A stretch of 64,000 nt of DNA, taken from Kiloniella litopenaei (GTDB lineage Bacteria; Pseudomonadota; Alphaproteobacteria; Kiloniellales; Kiloniellaceae). The translations under genes and the position numbers were made by a program. Positions 56,258 through 64,000 of the stretch are shown in pieces (position 1 is the stretch's first letter; every line of letters begins with the position of its first letter). The notes under the pieces were generated by a model, which did no database searches, was not told where the DNA came from, and saw only the letters and a program-made list of their open reading frames with translations. The DNA is taken from assembly GCF_000982415.1 (NCBI RefSeq), contig NZ_LANI01000009.1:7501-71500 (forward strand), read 5' to 3'.

Positions 56258-56291
56258 GATCGTTATTCTGAACAGAATGATAGATATCATT
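56258..56291. promoter_or_regulatory. Twin palindromes before spuA; possible PuuR-like operator
   Basis: ATTCTG-AA-CAGAAT (56265-56278) overlaps AATGATA-GA-TATCATT (56276-56291). The sequence GATCGTTATTCTGAACAG (56258-56275) recurs with one mismatch at 56533-56550. TGAACA is also part of the enteric PuuR site. Likely operator; inference. Confidence 0.5.
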
Positions 56292-56452
56292 TTTAGAAAT
56301 GCATACAAAAAAATTTGTCTTTATCATTTTTTCTCTCAGAGAAATAAATATTATCCATTAATTACAAATAATTACAGATGATCAATATAACGAACACAAA
56401 ACAAAATGAATCCTGACTCCAGAAGAAAAGAGTTCTTTTTATTGGACATCTC

Positions 56453-56483
56453 TTGACAAATATAAGCCTCAGGTGCGCATAAT
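56453..56483 (+). promoter_or_regulatory. Candidate sigma-70 promoter for puuA copy 2
   Basis: TTGACA at 56453-56458 and CATAAT at 56478-56483, with a 19-base spacer, 34 bases before the puuA start. The -35 matches fully; the spacer is long. Confidence 0.45.
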
Positions 56484-56517
56484 CCCCTAAATTGCGTTAG
56501 AACAGGCGACAAATAAA

Positions 56518-57903
56518 ATGAACAGCACCCCCGATCATTATTCTGAACAGGCCGAGTTTTTAAAGGCACATCCTGAAATTGACCTGATTGAACTTCTTAT
56601 CGCTGACGGTAATGGTGTTTTACGCGGGAAACGCATCACACGGGATAAGCTGGCGTCTGTTTATAAAGACGGCATCCTTTTACCCGGTTCTATCTTTTGC
56701 CTTGATACATCAGGCGCAAATGTAGAAGGGGCCGGACTGGTTTGGGCCAATGGCGATGCAGATCGGGTTTGTCACGTTGTGCCCGGAACCCTCAAACCAG
56801 CACCGTGGCACAGAAAAGGATTGGCCCAGGTTCTGTTGACAATGCACGAAGAAGATGGCTCTCCCTTCTTTGCAGACCCTCGCCACGTCCTAAAGGGTAT
56901 CATCGATCGCTTCACAAAAATGGGATTAAAACCAGTCACAGCTGTCGAACTGGAATTCTACCTGATTGACAAAGATAGAACGATGGCTGGATATCCCCAG
57001 CCACCAGTATCGCCAATCTCGGGATTGCGTCATGCGCAACCAGCTGTTTATGGCATTGATGAACTCTATGATTTTGATGATTTTCTGGACGAAGTTGCCG
57101 CGACAGCAAAAGCACAAGGTATCCCCGCAGATACCATGGTCGCTGAATATGCCCCCGGACAGTACGAAGTCAACCTGCACCATGTGGATGACCCGCTTCT
57201 GGCCTGTGATCAGGCTGTGTTGCTCAAGCGGTTGATTAAACATGTTGCCCAACGCCATGGCATGGAAGCGACTTTCATGGCCAAACCCTATACACAAGAA
57301 TCTGGAAACGGCACCCATATTCACGTCAGCTTGCTGGATCAAGATGGAAAGAACATATTTCAAGGCAAGGGAACGGATGACGAAGAACGCCTGAGCGATG
57401 AAATAAAATGGGCGATGGGTGGCCTGTGTGAATCCATGGCTGAATCAATGGCCCTGGTTGCCCCGAATGCAAATTCATATCGTCGCTTTCAATTGGGATC
57501 CTATGCACCTCATACCCCTTGTTGGGGAATTAACAACAGAACCGTTGCCCTGCGCATTCCAGCGGGACACCCAGCAGCAACACGCATCGAACATAGGTTG
57601 GCCGGCGCAGATGCCAGTCCTCATCTCGTGATGTCTGCCGTTTTGGCCGGCATGCTCCACGGTCTGGAAAACAAGATAGATCCCGGACCCCGGATCACAG
57701 GCAACGCCTATGAAGAAAAAGAAGCCACCCTACCCAACATCTGGCCCGATGCAATCGATGCTTTTGAAAAAGCAGAAATCTTACCGAAATACATGGGCAA
57801 AGAATTCTGTAACGTGTTCACCATTTGCCGGAAAACCGAACGAGAACGTTTCAACAGCCATATATCCACTGTCGAATTTGATTGGTACCTGAGGAGCGTT
57901 TAA
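56518..57903 (+). CDS. puuA: Glutamate-putrescine ligase (second copy)
   Basis: A 461-residue glutamine-synthetase-family enzyme. Motifs: IADGNGVLRGKRI, AVELEFYLID, EYAPGQYEVNLHH, GNGTHIHVSLL, PNANSYRRFQ and RIEHRLAGADASP. It is adjacent to puuB (stop TAA immediately followed by the next ATG), so the pair makes and oxidises gamma-glutamylputrescine. Residues 6-12 are encoded by a copy of the upstream operator-like sequence (56533-56550). Confidence 0.92.
   Translation: MNSTPDHYSEQAEFLKAHPEIDLIELLIADGNGVLRGKRITRDKLASVYKDGILLPGSIFCLDTSGANVEGAGLVWANGDADRVCHVVPGTLKPAPWHRKGLAQVLLTMHEEDGSPFFADPRHVLKGIIDRFTKMGLKPVTAVELEFYLIDKDRTMAGYPQPPVSPISGLRHAQPAVYGIDELYDFDDFLDEVAATAKAQGIPADTMVAEYAPGQYEVNLHHVDDPLLACDQAVLLKRLIKHVAQRHGMEATFMAKPYTQESGNGTHIHVSLLDQDGKNIFQGKGTDDEERLSDEIKWAMGGLCESMAESMALVAPNANSYRRFQLGSYAPHTPCWGINNRTVALRIPAGHPAATRIEHRLAGADASPHLVMSAVLAGMLHGLENKIDPGPRITGNAYEEKEATLPNIWPDAIDAFEKAEILPKYMGKEFCNVFTICRKTERERFNSHISTVEFDWYLRSV
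56533..56550. promoter_or_regulatory. Second copy of the spu/puu operator-like sequence, inside the puuA start
   Basis: GATCATTATTCTGAACAG matches 56258-56275 in 17 of 18 bases, 275 bases apart. It lies within codons 6-11 of puuA. A DNA loop by a dimeric repressor between the two copies is possible; inference. Confidence 0.4.
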
Positions 57904-59181
57904 ATGAACGATCAGGACTATACAAATTCCTATTATACGGCGAGTATGAACCCAAGCCGTGACCGCCCTGCTATTAACGGGGAACACAGTTGTGATGTTT
58001 GTGTCGTTGGCGGTGGTATGACGGGTACATCAGCAGCACTCCACCTTGCCGAACGCGGCTATAAAGTTATCTTGCTTGAGGCCAGTAAAATTTCATGGGG
58101 CGCATCCGGGCGTAGCGGCGGCCAGATGATTATTGGCTATAACCAATCTTACCAAGACATCCAAAAGATGGTCGGTAAGGATGACGCTAATAAGCTCTGG
58201 AAAATGGGCGAAGAAGCTATGTCACTCGCCAAAAGCCAAATTAAAAAACACGATATCTCTTGCGATCTGGCATCTGGCCATTATCACGTTAGCACCAAAC
58301 AAAGACACGTTGGCGAACTGGAAGAATATCTCGAAGATTTAGAATCAGCAGGCTACAAAAACTGCAAGCTTTTGGATCAAGACGAAATTCGTCAAAAGAT
58401 TGGCTGCGACAAATACTTGTCTGGTATGTACGACCCAAATGGGGGGCACTTACATCCCCTGAATTACACCCTGGGGCTGGCTGATGCCGCCGAGAAATCT
58501 GGCGCAGCACTCTATGAACACAGCCGCGTCACCAAAATCGATCACGGCAGATCCCCCAAAGTCCATACTGACAAGGCGACCATCAACTGTAAACACGTTG
58601 CACTTTGTACCAATGCCTATCTCGACGGTCTCGATAAAAAACTAGATAAAAAAATCATGCCCGTCGGCACCTATATCCTTGCGACAGAACCTTTGGCTGA
58701 TGACGAAGCAAGCCAGCTTATCAAGGATAACGCGGCTGTTGCCGATATCCTCTTTGTCCTCAACTATTACCGATTATCCGGTGATCGACGCATGCTCTTT
58801 GGTGGCGAGGTAAACTATTCAGGCAAAGACCCATCAGATATTGGTAAAATCATGCAAAAGACCATGCTTGAATACTTCCCCCAACTTGCACCAAAGAAGA
58901 TTGATTATGCATGGGGTGGAAATGTTGCCATCACCGTCAACCGTCTTCCCCATTTTGGCAAACTGGCCGAAAGTACTTACTTTGCACATGGCTTTTCAGG
59001 GCACGGCGTGGTCCTGACCGGTCTGGCAGGAAAACTAATTGCCGAAGCCATTGCCGGGTCAGAAGAACGATTTGATGTGTTCAGCCGCATTCCACATCAA
59101 TCATTCCCGGGCGGGCGTCTGTTACGTACCCCGGCCCTGGTTTTGGCCATGGCTTATTACCGTTTACGAGACATGCTGTAG
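57904..59181 (+). CDS. puuB: Gamma-glutamylputrescine oxidase (FAD-dependent, DAO family)
   Basis: A 425-residue FAD oxidoreductase. The N-terminal dinucleotide site is VCVVGGGMTGTSAALHLAER, then the DAO motif SKISWGASGRSGGQMI and the late GFSGHGVVLTGLAGKLIAEA. Length and partner puuA indicate PuuB. It oxidises gamma-glutamylputrescine to its aldehyde with release of ammonia and H2O2. A matching aldehyde dehydrogenase (PuuC) is not in the window. Confidence 0.93.
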   Translation: MNDQDYTNSYYTASMNPSRDRPAINGEHSCDVCVVGGGMTGTSAALHLAERGYKVILLEASKISWGASGRSGGQMIIGYNQSYQDIQKMVGKDDANKLWKMGEEAMSLAKSQIKKHDISCDLASGHYHVSTKQRHVGELEEYLEDLESAGYKNCKLLDQDEIRQKIGCDKYLSGMYDPNGGHLHPLNYTLGLADAAEKSGAALYEHSRVTKIDHGRSPKVHTDKATINCKHVALCTNAYLDGLDKKLDKKIMPVGTYILATEPLADDEASQLIKDNAAVADILFVLNYYRLSGDRRMLFGGEVNYSGKDPSDIGKIMQKTMLEYFPQLAPKKIDYAWGGNVAITVNRLPHFGKLAESTYFAHGFSGHGVVLTGLAGKLIAEAIAGSEERFDVFSRIPHQSFPGGRLLRTPALVLAMAYYRLRDML

Positions 59182-59230
59182 AGAAAATCCATTGAACGAG
59201 ATCATAACTGAACGAGGTGAAACAGAACAG

Positions 59231-59779
59231 ATGTCAGCCAGTGTTGGAAAACGCCTAAAAGCCCTACGTGCCATGCACGGCCTTTCACAGCGAGAACTCG
59301 CCCGACGAGCAGGTGTTACCAACAGCGCAATATCAATGATTGAACAGGATCGGGTTAGCCCCTCCATTGACTCACTTACCAAGGTTTTGGCTGGATTTCC
59401 CGTGACCATGATCGATTTTTTTTCGATGGAACCAGAACAGGAAGAAAAAATCTTCTATGCCAAGGACGAACTTGTCGAAATGTCGGATGGCACCATGTCA
59501 GTCCGTTTGGTTGGCGCCGCCAAAAAAGATCGAAAGATGCGTGTTCTGCATGAAAAATACCCCGCTCAGGGTGATACCGGTGACAAAATGATTGTTCAAG
59601 AAGGTGAAGAAGCTGGCGTCATTATCCGTGGCCAGCTTGAAATCACCGTCGGCAATGAAGTCAAGGTTCTCAACGCAGGGGAAGCCTATTATTTTAACGC
59701 AGAAATCCCACACCGCTTTCGCAATCCGGGGGACGAAGAATGCGAAGTTGTTAGCGCCGCGACCCCGCCATCTTTCTAA
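59231..59779 (+). CDS. puuR: PuuR-like XRE-cupin repressor
   Basis: A 182-residue protein: an N-terminal helix-turn-helix (GLSQRELARRAGVTNSAISM) and a C-terminal cupin domain (EGEEAGVIIRGQLEITVGN, HRFRNPGDEECEVV). PuuR/PauR has about 185 residues. The ATG at 59231 is preferred to the longer frame from 59039, which overlaps puuB. Probable control gene for the spu and puu units through the TTCTGAACAG sites. The ligand is likely putrescine or a gamma-glutamyl derivative. Confidence 0.9.
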   Translation: MSASVGKRLKALRAMHGLSQRELARRAGVTNSAISMIEQDRVSPSIDSLTKVLAGFPVTMIDFFSMEPEQEEKIFYAKDELVEMSDGTMSVRLVGAAKKDRKMRVLHEKYPAQGDTGDKMIVQEGEEAGVIIRGQLEITVGNEVKVLNAGEAYYFNAEIPHRFRNPGDEECEVVSAATPPSF

Positions 59780-59835
59780 GAACAAACACCCCAATAAACT
59801 TACACCAAGGTCCAAGATCGTTCTGGAGACATAAC

Positions 59836-60807
59836 ATGGCCGATATATCCGGTATCAATTCCGAAGGCGATAACGCCTTTATGGCAAAAAGCCTTTTGGG
59901 TACAGATGTTGAACCTATGTATTCCGGTGCAAATTCCTTTATGCGCCGTAAGTACACCCGTGATCTTCGCGATGCAGATGTCGCGATTTCCGGCATACCT
60001 TATGATTGCGCAACCACGGGCAGATCGGGCACTCGACTTGGCCCACAGGCTGTCCGAAAAGCATCCGCCAACCTTGCATGGGCACCACATTTTCCTTCCG
60101 GGCTGGACGTTTTTGAAACCTTGGCTGTCGCGGATTATGGCGATCTGGTTTTTGATCCCGGCGAACCAATGACCATCCCCGATGCCATCGAATCCCATGC
60201 AAAAACAATTCTGGACACAAACACAGCCATGGTGACTTTGGGCGGAGATCACTTTGTCACCTACCCCATTCTAAAAGCCCATGCCGAGAAACATGGTCAG
60301 CTTGCCTTGATCCAGATTGACGCCCATTCAGATACCTGGGAAGAAGATCAGCAACGCATTGATCACGGCACCATGTTTTATCACGCCGCCAAACAAGGGA
60401 TTATTGATCCCGCGTCTTCTGCTCAGGTTGGCATCCGTACTCACAACGACAAAACCCATGGCTTTAATATCATCCACGCGCCTTGGGTTCATGAAAAAGG
60501 CCCAGAAGCAGTTGTTACCGAAATCAAACGGATTGTTGGTGACAGAAAAGCTTATCTCACATTTGATATTGATAGCCTCGATCCAGCTTTTGCCCCCGGC
60601 ACAGGCACACCTGTTACAGGGGGCCTAACCCCGCATCAAGCCCTGACAATTCTTCGTGGTTTAGAGGGAATAAACATTGTCGGAGCAGATGTCGTAGAGG
60701 TATCTCCCGCCTATGATGTCAGCGACATCACCGCACTTGCCGGTGCGACTATGGCATTTGAAATGCTCTATCTGATGGCACTTCAAAAAAAGAAAAAAGA
60801 AGCATAA
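59836..60807 (+). CDS. speB: Agmatinase
   Basis: A 323-residue ureohydrolase. The manganese ligands are in GGDHFV, IDAHSDT and DIDSLDPAFAPGTGTP. Close to enteric SpeB in GTMFYHAAKQGIIDP and QVGIRT. It turns agmatine to putrescine and urea, feeding the puu genes; 4-guanidinobutyrate from the AruHI route is a possible alternative substrate. Confidence 0.93.
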   Translation: MADISGINSEGDNAFMAKSLLGTDVEPMYSGANSFMRRKYTRDLRDADVAISGIPYDCATTGRSGTRLGPQAVRKASANLAWAPHFPSGLDVFETLAVADYGDLVFDPGEPMTIPDAIESHAKTILDTNTAMVTLGGDHFVTYPILKAHAEKHGQLALIQIDAHSDTWEEDQQRIDHGTMFYHAAKQGIIDPASSAQVGIRTHNDKTHGFNIIHAPWVHEKGPEAVVTEIKRIVGDRKAYLTFDIDSLDPAFAPGTGTPVTGGLTPHQALTILRGLEGINIVGADVVEVSPAYDVSDITALAGATMAFEMLYLMALQKKKKEA

Positions 60808-60811
60808 CTTT

Positions 60812-60854
60812 CTAAAAAATCTCCATAGGGGCACTCATCTCAAAGTGCCCCTAT
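60812..60854 (-). terminator. Terminator between speB and the GNAT gene
   Basis: An 11-base perfect inverted repeat (ATAGGGGCACT and AGTGCCCCTAT) with an 8-base loop. On the minus strand a TTTTTT run follows, so it serves the GNAT gene, ending at 60864; it may also stop speB transcripts. Confidence 0.75.
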
Positions 60855-60863
60855 TACGTCAGG

Positions 60864-61292
60864 TCACCCTTTGGCCAAGGCAAGTATTAGAGAAACTTCG
60901 CCTGACGGTTCATGATAATAACGGTCAACCTCGACAAAGCCGTAGAGATCGTAAAACCGACGCCCCACCGCGTTCTTTTCAAAGACTTCGACATTCAAAG
61001 CCCCCTTTAACTTCACTGCATGGTCGACAAGTGCCCGACCAATCCCCTTGCCATGAAATGCCGGGTCAAGAAACAACGCCCCGATTTTATCTTCAAGAAG
61101 AGAAATGAAACCAACAGGATTTTGATCAATGATCCAAACCCAGGTTTCAGCATTAGGCAGGTAAATATCCGGCATATCTTTGGCCACTTGAGTGACAAAT
61201 TCATCACTCAGGAATGGATGACCAACCTTGTTTGCCTCGAACCAGATTTTAATTAATTCTGCCGTATCGGCAATTTCGTACTTTCTAATCAT
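60864..61292 (-). CDS. GNAT-family N-acetyltransferase (YjaB-like)
   Basis: A 142-residue acetyltransferase. The acetyl-CoA loop is LDPAFHGKGIGRALVDHA, and the C-terminus has KNAVGRRFYDLYGFVEVDRY. The closest named shape is YjaB. It lies 44 bases downstream of a YjhX-family gene on the same strand; in enteric bacteria the YjhX (TopAI) toxin is paired with YjhQ, also a GNAT protein. Whether this is a YjhQ counterpart or an unrelated GNAT is not settled. Confidence 0.88.
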   Translation of the reverse strand: MIRKYEIADTAELIKIWFEANKVGHPFLSDEFVTQVAKDMPDIYLPNAETWVWIIDQNPVGFISLLEDKIGALFLDPAFHGKGIGRALVDHAVKLKGALNVEVFEKNAVGRRFYDLYGFVEVDRYYHEPSGEVSLILALAKG

Positions 61293-61336
61293 AACAATAT
61301 TCTTCTTTCCTGATACTTATTTTTGGCTTTACTGAT

Positions 61337-61594
61337 TTATCTGTTATCCAGTTGCGATCGCACGGATCGAATACCCAAACGGGTAATTCGATAGGGTTTA
61401 CCCCGTTGGGACTTCACAAATGATCGCCGCTTTAAACGTTCAAAAACTCTATAGTTACAATCAGCCAGCACATGGCCATCTCGTGTATAGCAGATTACCT
61501 TTGTAATCTTGCCATTCTCACCGCGCTCATAGTGGATAGCCCCACCCTGAGCGAGAACGTGTAAAACACGCTGTTCATACTTTGAAATGTTCAA
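61337..61594 (-). CDS. yjhX: YjhX/TopAI-family small protein
   Basis: An 85-residue protein, exactly the family length. The conserved pattern is seen in KYEQRVLHVLAQGGAI, VICYTRDGHVLADCNYRVFE and GKPYRITRLGI, and in the C-terminal DNR. E. coli YjhX inhibits topoisomerase I. The start is TTG, with no strong ribosome site. The neighbour is a GNAT protein. Many alphaproteobacteria have lone copies of unknown role. Confidence 0.88.
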   Translation of the reverse strand: MNISKYEQRVLHVLAQGGAIHYERGENGKITKVICYTRDGHVLADCNYRVFERLKRRSFVKSQRGKPYRITRLGIRSVRSQLDNR

Positions 61595-61669
61595 TGGATT
61601 TTCATCTTATGTGAGCATAGAAAAAGGTATCGCCCAGCGCACAGCTTGGACGTTACGACAGTTTCAAAT

Positions 61670-61688
61670 GTTCCTGAGGTTCAGGAAC
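61670..61688. repeat. Perfect small inverted repeat upstream of yjhX
   Basis: GTTCCTGA-GGT-TCAGGAAC, 8-base arms and a 3-base loop, in the 233-base gap between the NsrR-like and YjhX genes. It could be an operator or hairpin; no T-run follows. A second, imperfect pair CTTGGGC and GCCCAAG is around 61730-61756. Confidence 0.4.
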
Positions 61689-61827
61689 TAGCGGATTACC
61701 GCAATCTCTAACATAAAATCTCCGTAGGACTTGGGCGGATCAAAATAGTGCCCAAGCAAGGTCACAAGTAATTGAGATGGATTAGTTTTACAAGGAAAAT
61801 TTTCTACAGACCATTGGCGTGACAAGA

Positions 61828-62268
61828 TTAGATAAATGAAATGCTTAACGCCTTTTGAAGTCCCTGTCTATTCGACATCAAATCTTCCAGAGTATAACGG
61901 GACAAAACATCAAAAAAGGCAATGACAGCTTCGCCTAAAATACCCTGTAATCGACAATAACCATCAATCTGACAACAGCCTTTTTTCTTGTCGAAGCATT
62001 CAACGATATCAAGATTATCTTCCATATCACGGACCACATCACCCAGATTTATTTCTGCAGCAGAGCGCGCCAGCAACATACCACCTTTTTTACCGCGGAT
62101 AGTTTTGAGATATCCATCTTGAGAAAGCTGATTAACGACTTTCATCAAATGGTTACGGGAAATATCATAGCGTTCAGAAATTTCCGTAATCGTTGTTAAC
62201 TCATCACCCTTTAGGCCGACAAAAATCAGGACACGTAGCGAATAGTCAGTATAGGTTGTCAGTCTCAT
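61828..62268 (-). CDS. nsrR: Rrf2-family regulator, NsrR-like
   Basis: A 146-residue Rrf2 regulator. The winged helix is in ITEISERYDISRNHLMKVVN and TIRGKKGGMLLARS. Cys91, Cys98, Cys99 and Cys105 sit where NsrR binds its iron-sulfur cluster (C91, C96, C102 in E. coli). It is a nitric-oxide-sensing repressor in the reference family. Its presence in the same region as nos genes is coherent. Other Rrf2 types such as IscR have different Cys spacing and are less likely. Confidence 0.85.
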   Translation of the reverse strand: MRLTTYTDYSLRVLIFVGLKGDELTTITEISERYDISRNHLMKVVNQLSQDGYLKTIRGKKGGMLLARSAAEINLGDVVRDMEDNLDIVECFDKKKGCCQIDGYCRLQGILGEAVIAFFDVLSRYTLEDLMSNRQGLQKALSISFI

Positions 62269-62395
62269 CTCTGGTCTAATATCTCAAGGTATTTCATTAA
62301 TTGTCCACGCAATATAAACACAAATTAGGACCAGAACATACGGAAAACAATAGGACAGGATGACGCTATTACAAACAGAACCAGTCTTTTATTGT

Positions 62396-63184
62396 TCACG
62401 AAAAGATATTTCGTGCCGTCTCAAGCCACCCAAGGCCAGACTTTGTATCTGCCTTTGGGGTATATTCACATCCAATCCAACCATCGTATTTGACCTTTGC
62501 CAGTTCCGAGAAAATCCAGCCATAATTGATTTCACCATCAGACGGTTCGTGTCGATCTGGTACACCGGCGATTTGAATATGTCCGACATAATCCATTTGA
62601 TGACGGATCAATACCGATAAATCGCCCTCCATAATCTGGGCGTGATACAGATCCATTTGTAACTTTATGTTTGGCATGGCGATATGATCGATAATTTTTC
62701 GCGCCTGAGCTTGATGAGACAAAAGATATCCGGGAAAAGCCCGTGTATTCAACGGCTCAATCAAAACAGTAACATTTGCCGATTGCGCCTGTTCACAAGC
62801 ATATGCCAAGTTGGCCAGATAAACTTCGAAGCAAGCTTCCAGTGCTTCACCTTCGGGACAGATCCCCGCCATGACATGCAGTTTGCGACAATTCAGATGC
62901 TCGGCATAATCCAATGCCAACTCAACACTCAACTGAAACTCACTTTCCCGCCCTGGCAAAGCTGCAATCCCGCGTTCACCCTTTTCCCAGTTACCGGCAG
63001 GAAGATTGAACAGCACCTGTTCCAGACCCGTACTATCCAACCGGGCCTTTAGGTCCTGTTTAGAAAACTCGTAAGGGAAAAGAAACTCAACTCCTTCAAA
63101 GCCGGCATCCTGCGCAGCCTTAAAACGATCGAGAAAAGGATCTTCGGTAAAAAGCATGCTGAGGTTAGCGGCGAAACGATACAT
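62396..63184 (-). CDS. hyi: Hydroxypyruvate isomerase
   Basis: A 262-residue TIM-barrel sugar-phosphate isomerase family protein. The N-terminus is MYRFAANLSMLFTEDPFLDR; metal and catalytic residues lie in VLIEPLNTRAFPGYLL (Glu), LQMDLYHAQIMEG and IGCEYTP (Glu). It interconverts hydroxypyruvate and tartronate semialdehyde. ATG 63184 has AAAGG upstream and lies 4 bases after the glxR stop. Confidence 0.9.
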   Translation of the reverse strand: MYRFAANLSMLFTEDPFLDRFKAAQDAGFEGVEFLFPYEFSKQDLKARLDSTGLEQVLFNLPAGNWEKGERGIAALPGRESEFQLSVELALDYAEHLNCRKLHVMAGICPEGEALEACFEVYLANLAYACEQAQSANVTVLIEPLNTRAFPGYLLSHQAQARKIIDHIAMPNIKLQMDLYHAQIMEGDLSVLIRHQMDYVGHIQIAGVPDRHEPSDGEINYGWIFSELAKVKYDGWIGCEYTPKADTKSGLGWLETARNIFS

Positions 63185-63188
63185 ACTA

Positions 63189-64000
63189 TCAGCCTTTAGT
63201 TTGATTGTTATTATCGATTGTTTTTTCGACAGCGTTAATAAAGCCAGCTTGATCAAGATCCCCAAGCCCGTCATCAACCATTTTTTGCCACAAGGTCAAA
63301 GCGGTTTCCAATCCAGTGAGCTTGAGGTCATAATGTTTTGCCAGCTCTGAAGCTTGCTTTACATCCTTTAGCTGAACGGTTGCTCTTGCTCCTGGTTCAA
63401 AGTTGCGCTCTATCATACGCTGACCATGCAGTTCCAGTATCCGGCTATCTGCAAAGCCCCCTAACAGGGCGTTACGTACTTTGGCAGGATCGGCACCTGC
63501 CCTTGATGCCAGGGTCAAAGCCTCAGCAACAGCATCAATTGTCATCGCGACAATCATCTGATTTGCCGTCTTGGCAATCTGACCAGCCCCCAGAGAGCCA
63601 ACATGATTAATATTCTCACCCAGAACATTGAAAAGCGGCAAAGCTCGGCGAAAATCAGTCTCTGAGCCACCAACCATAATCGAAAGTGTTCCATTCTCGG
63701 CCCCAACAGCGCCACCGCTTACGGGGGCATCCAAATACCCCGCCCCGACATGATCAACCCTTCCGGCGAGAACGCGCGTGTTCATAACCTGGGTCGTGCC
63801 CATATCGATCACAAGCGTATCCGGGTTCATAGACAGTAACAGCCCTTGATCCCCGCAAATTACCTGCTCTACAGCCACTGTATCTGTAACGCAGATAACG
63901 ATAAATCCACTCTTGATTTTTCGGGCAAGGTCCTGCGGCGTTTTACAGTATATCAGGCCCAGTGCCTCCAGATCCGTAGCCTTGCCACGGGATCGGGAAT
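63189..64000 (-). CDS. glxR: Tartronate semialdehyde reductase / 3-hydroxyisobutyrate dehydrogenase family, 5' end outside window
   Basis: The open frame continues without a stop to the right edge, so at least 269 codons are present. The Rossmann region is truncated, but the FIVICVTDTVAVEQVI, YLDAPVSGGAVGAENGTLSI and GAGQIAKTANQMIVAMTIDA (catalytic Lys in AKTANQ) motifs of beta-hydroxyacid dehydrogenases are seen. With hydroxypyruvate isomerase 4 bases downstream, the tartronate semialdehyde reductase of the glyoxylate route is likely. The frame starting at 63878 with GTG is an internal one. Confidence 0.9.
   Translation of the reverse strand, partial: SRSRGKATDLEALGLIYCKTPQDLARKIKSGFIVICVTDTVAVEQVICGDQGLLLSMNPDTLVIDMGTTQVMNTRVLAGRVDHVGAGYLDAPVSGGAVGAENGTLSIMVGGSETDFRRALPLFNVLGENINHVGSLGAGQIAKTANQMIVAMTIDAVAEALTLASRAGADPAKVRNALLGGFADSRILELHGQRMIERNFEPGARATVQLKDVKQASELAKHYDLKLTGLETALTLWQKMVDDGLGDLDQAGFINAVEKTIDNNNQTKG

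Noticed and set aside
59039-59230. N-terminal extension of the PuuR-like gene overlapping puuB
   Set aside because: The overlap encodes puuB in another frame; the helix-turn-helix starts right after ATG 59231, which gives the usual family length.
1-64000. tRNA, rRNA, CRISPR arrays, insertion sequences and prophage
   Set aside because: I looked on both strands and saw no transposase, integrase, repeat-spacer array or structural RNA signature.

Overview
The window looks like chromosomal DNA of a heterotrophic alphaproteobacterium, probably marine or aquatic. Supporting signs are a moderate to low G+C content, Tat-exported metalloenzymes, a clade I nitrous-oxide-reductase cluster of the nosRZDFYLX type, a TctCBA tripartite carboxylate transporter, BetI-like TetR control of arginine genes, and many LysR, Lrp and AraC regulators. 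Lineage is inferred from gene content only; there is no rRNA or tRNA in the window. I see no prophage, insertion sequence or CRISPR array, and every intergenic gap is under 300 bases. Genes are dense and mostly complete; only the first (2-hydroxychromene-2-carboxylate isomerase-like) and last (tartronate-semialdehyde-reductase-like) run off the edges.

Layout. 1-2025 (minus): acyl-CoA dehydrogenase, SDR reductase and the edge isomerase. 2283-7319: mgtE magnesium channel with a structured leader, malic enzyme maeB, lipoate gene lipB, acylphosphatase. 7351-13049: a LysR gene divergent from a Tat-exported metallo-beta-lactamase-fold protein, then an AraC regulator and a two-subunit molybdenum hydroxylase (IorAB type). 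13102-18888: an AceE/transketolase-like TPP enzyme divergent from an Lrp-type regulator, and an atypical serine-hydroxymethyltransferase paralogue divergent from a GcvA-type LysR gene. 19068-20963: PhoX. 21121-25714: an unusual signalling locus with a free periplasmic Cache protein, a histidine kinase, and a response regulator whose output resembles degenerate GGDEF-EAL, followed by a helical-repeat protein. 25711-33442: TctDE-like two-component system, divergent orphan binding protein, TctCBA transporter, AbrB-family membrane protein.

33474-39209 is an arginine island: ABC permease and binding protein, a BetI-like TetR regulator, and aruH-aruI (arginine:pyruvate transaminase and 2-ketoarginine decarboxylase). 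A shared palindrome, TTGAAC-N4-GTTCA, lies before both the transport genes and aruHI. 39342-48454 is the denitrification module nosRZDFYLX, with an FNR/DNR-type site before nosR. 48521-56232 (minus) has the order of the Pseudomonas spu operon for polyamine uptake and gamma-glutamylation; 56518-60807 (plus) carries a second glutamate-putrescine ligase, an oxidase, a PuuR-like regulator and agmatinase. Together they would take arginine, agmatine and putrescine towards GABA; no aldehyde dehydrogenase gene is present here. 60864-64000 (minus): GNAT protein, YjhX/TopAI-family small protein, NsrR-like Rrf2 regulator, and a glyoxylate-branch pair (hydroxypyruvate isomerase and tartronate semialdehyde reductase).

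The strongest candidates for new biology are the split Cache-kinase-degenerate-output locus, the mgtE leader RNA, the SHMT paralogue with four replaced active-site residues and its long leader stem, and the operator pairs that tie together the arginine and polyamine genes.
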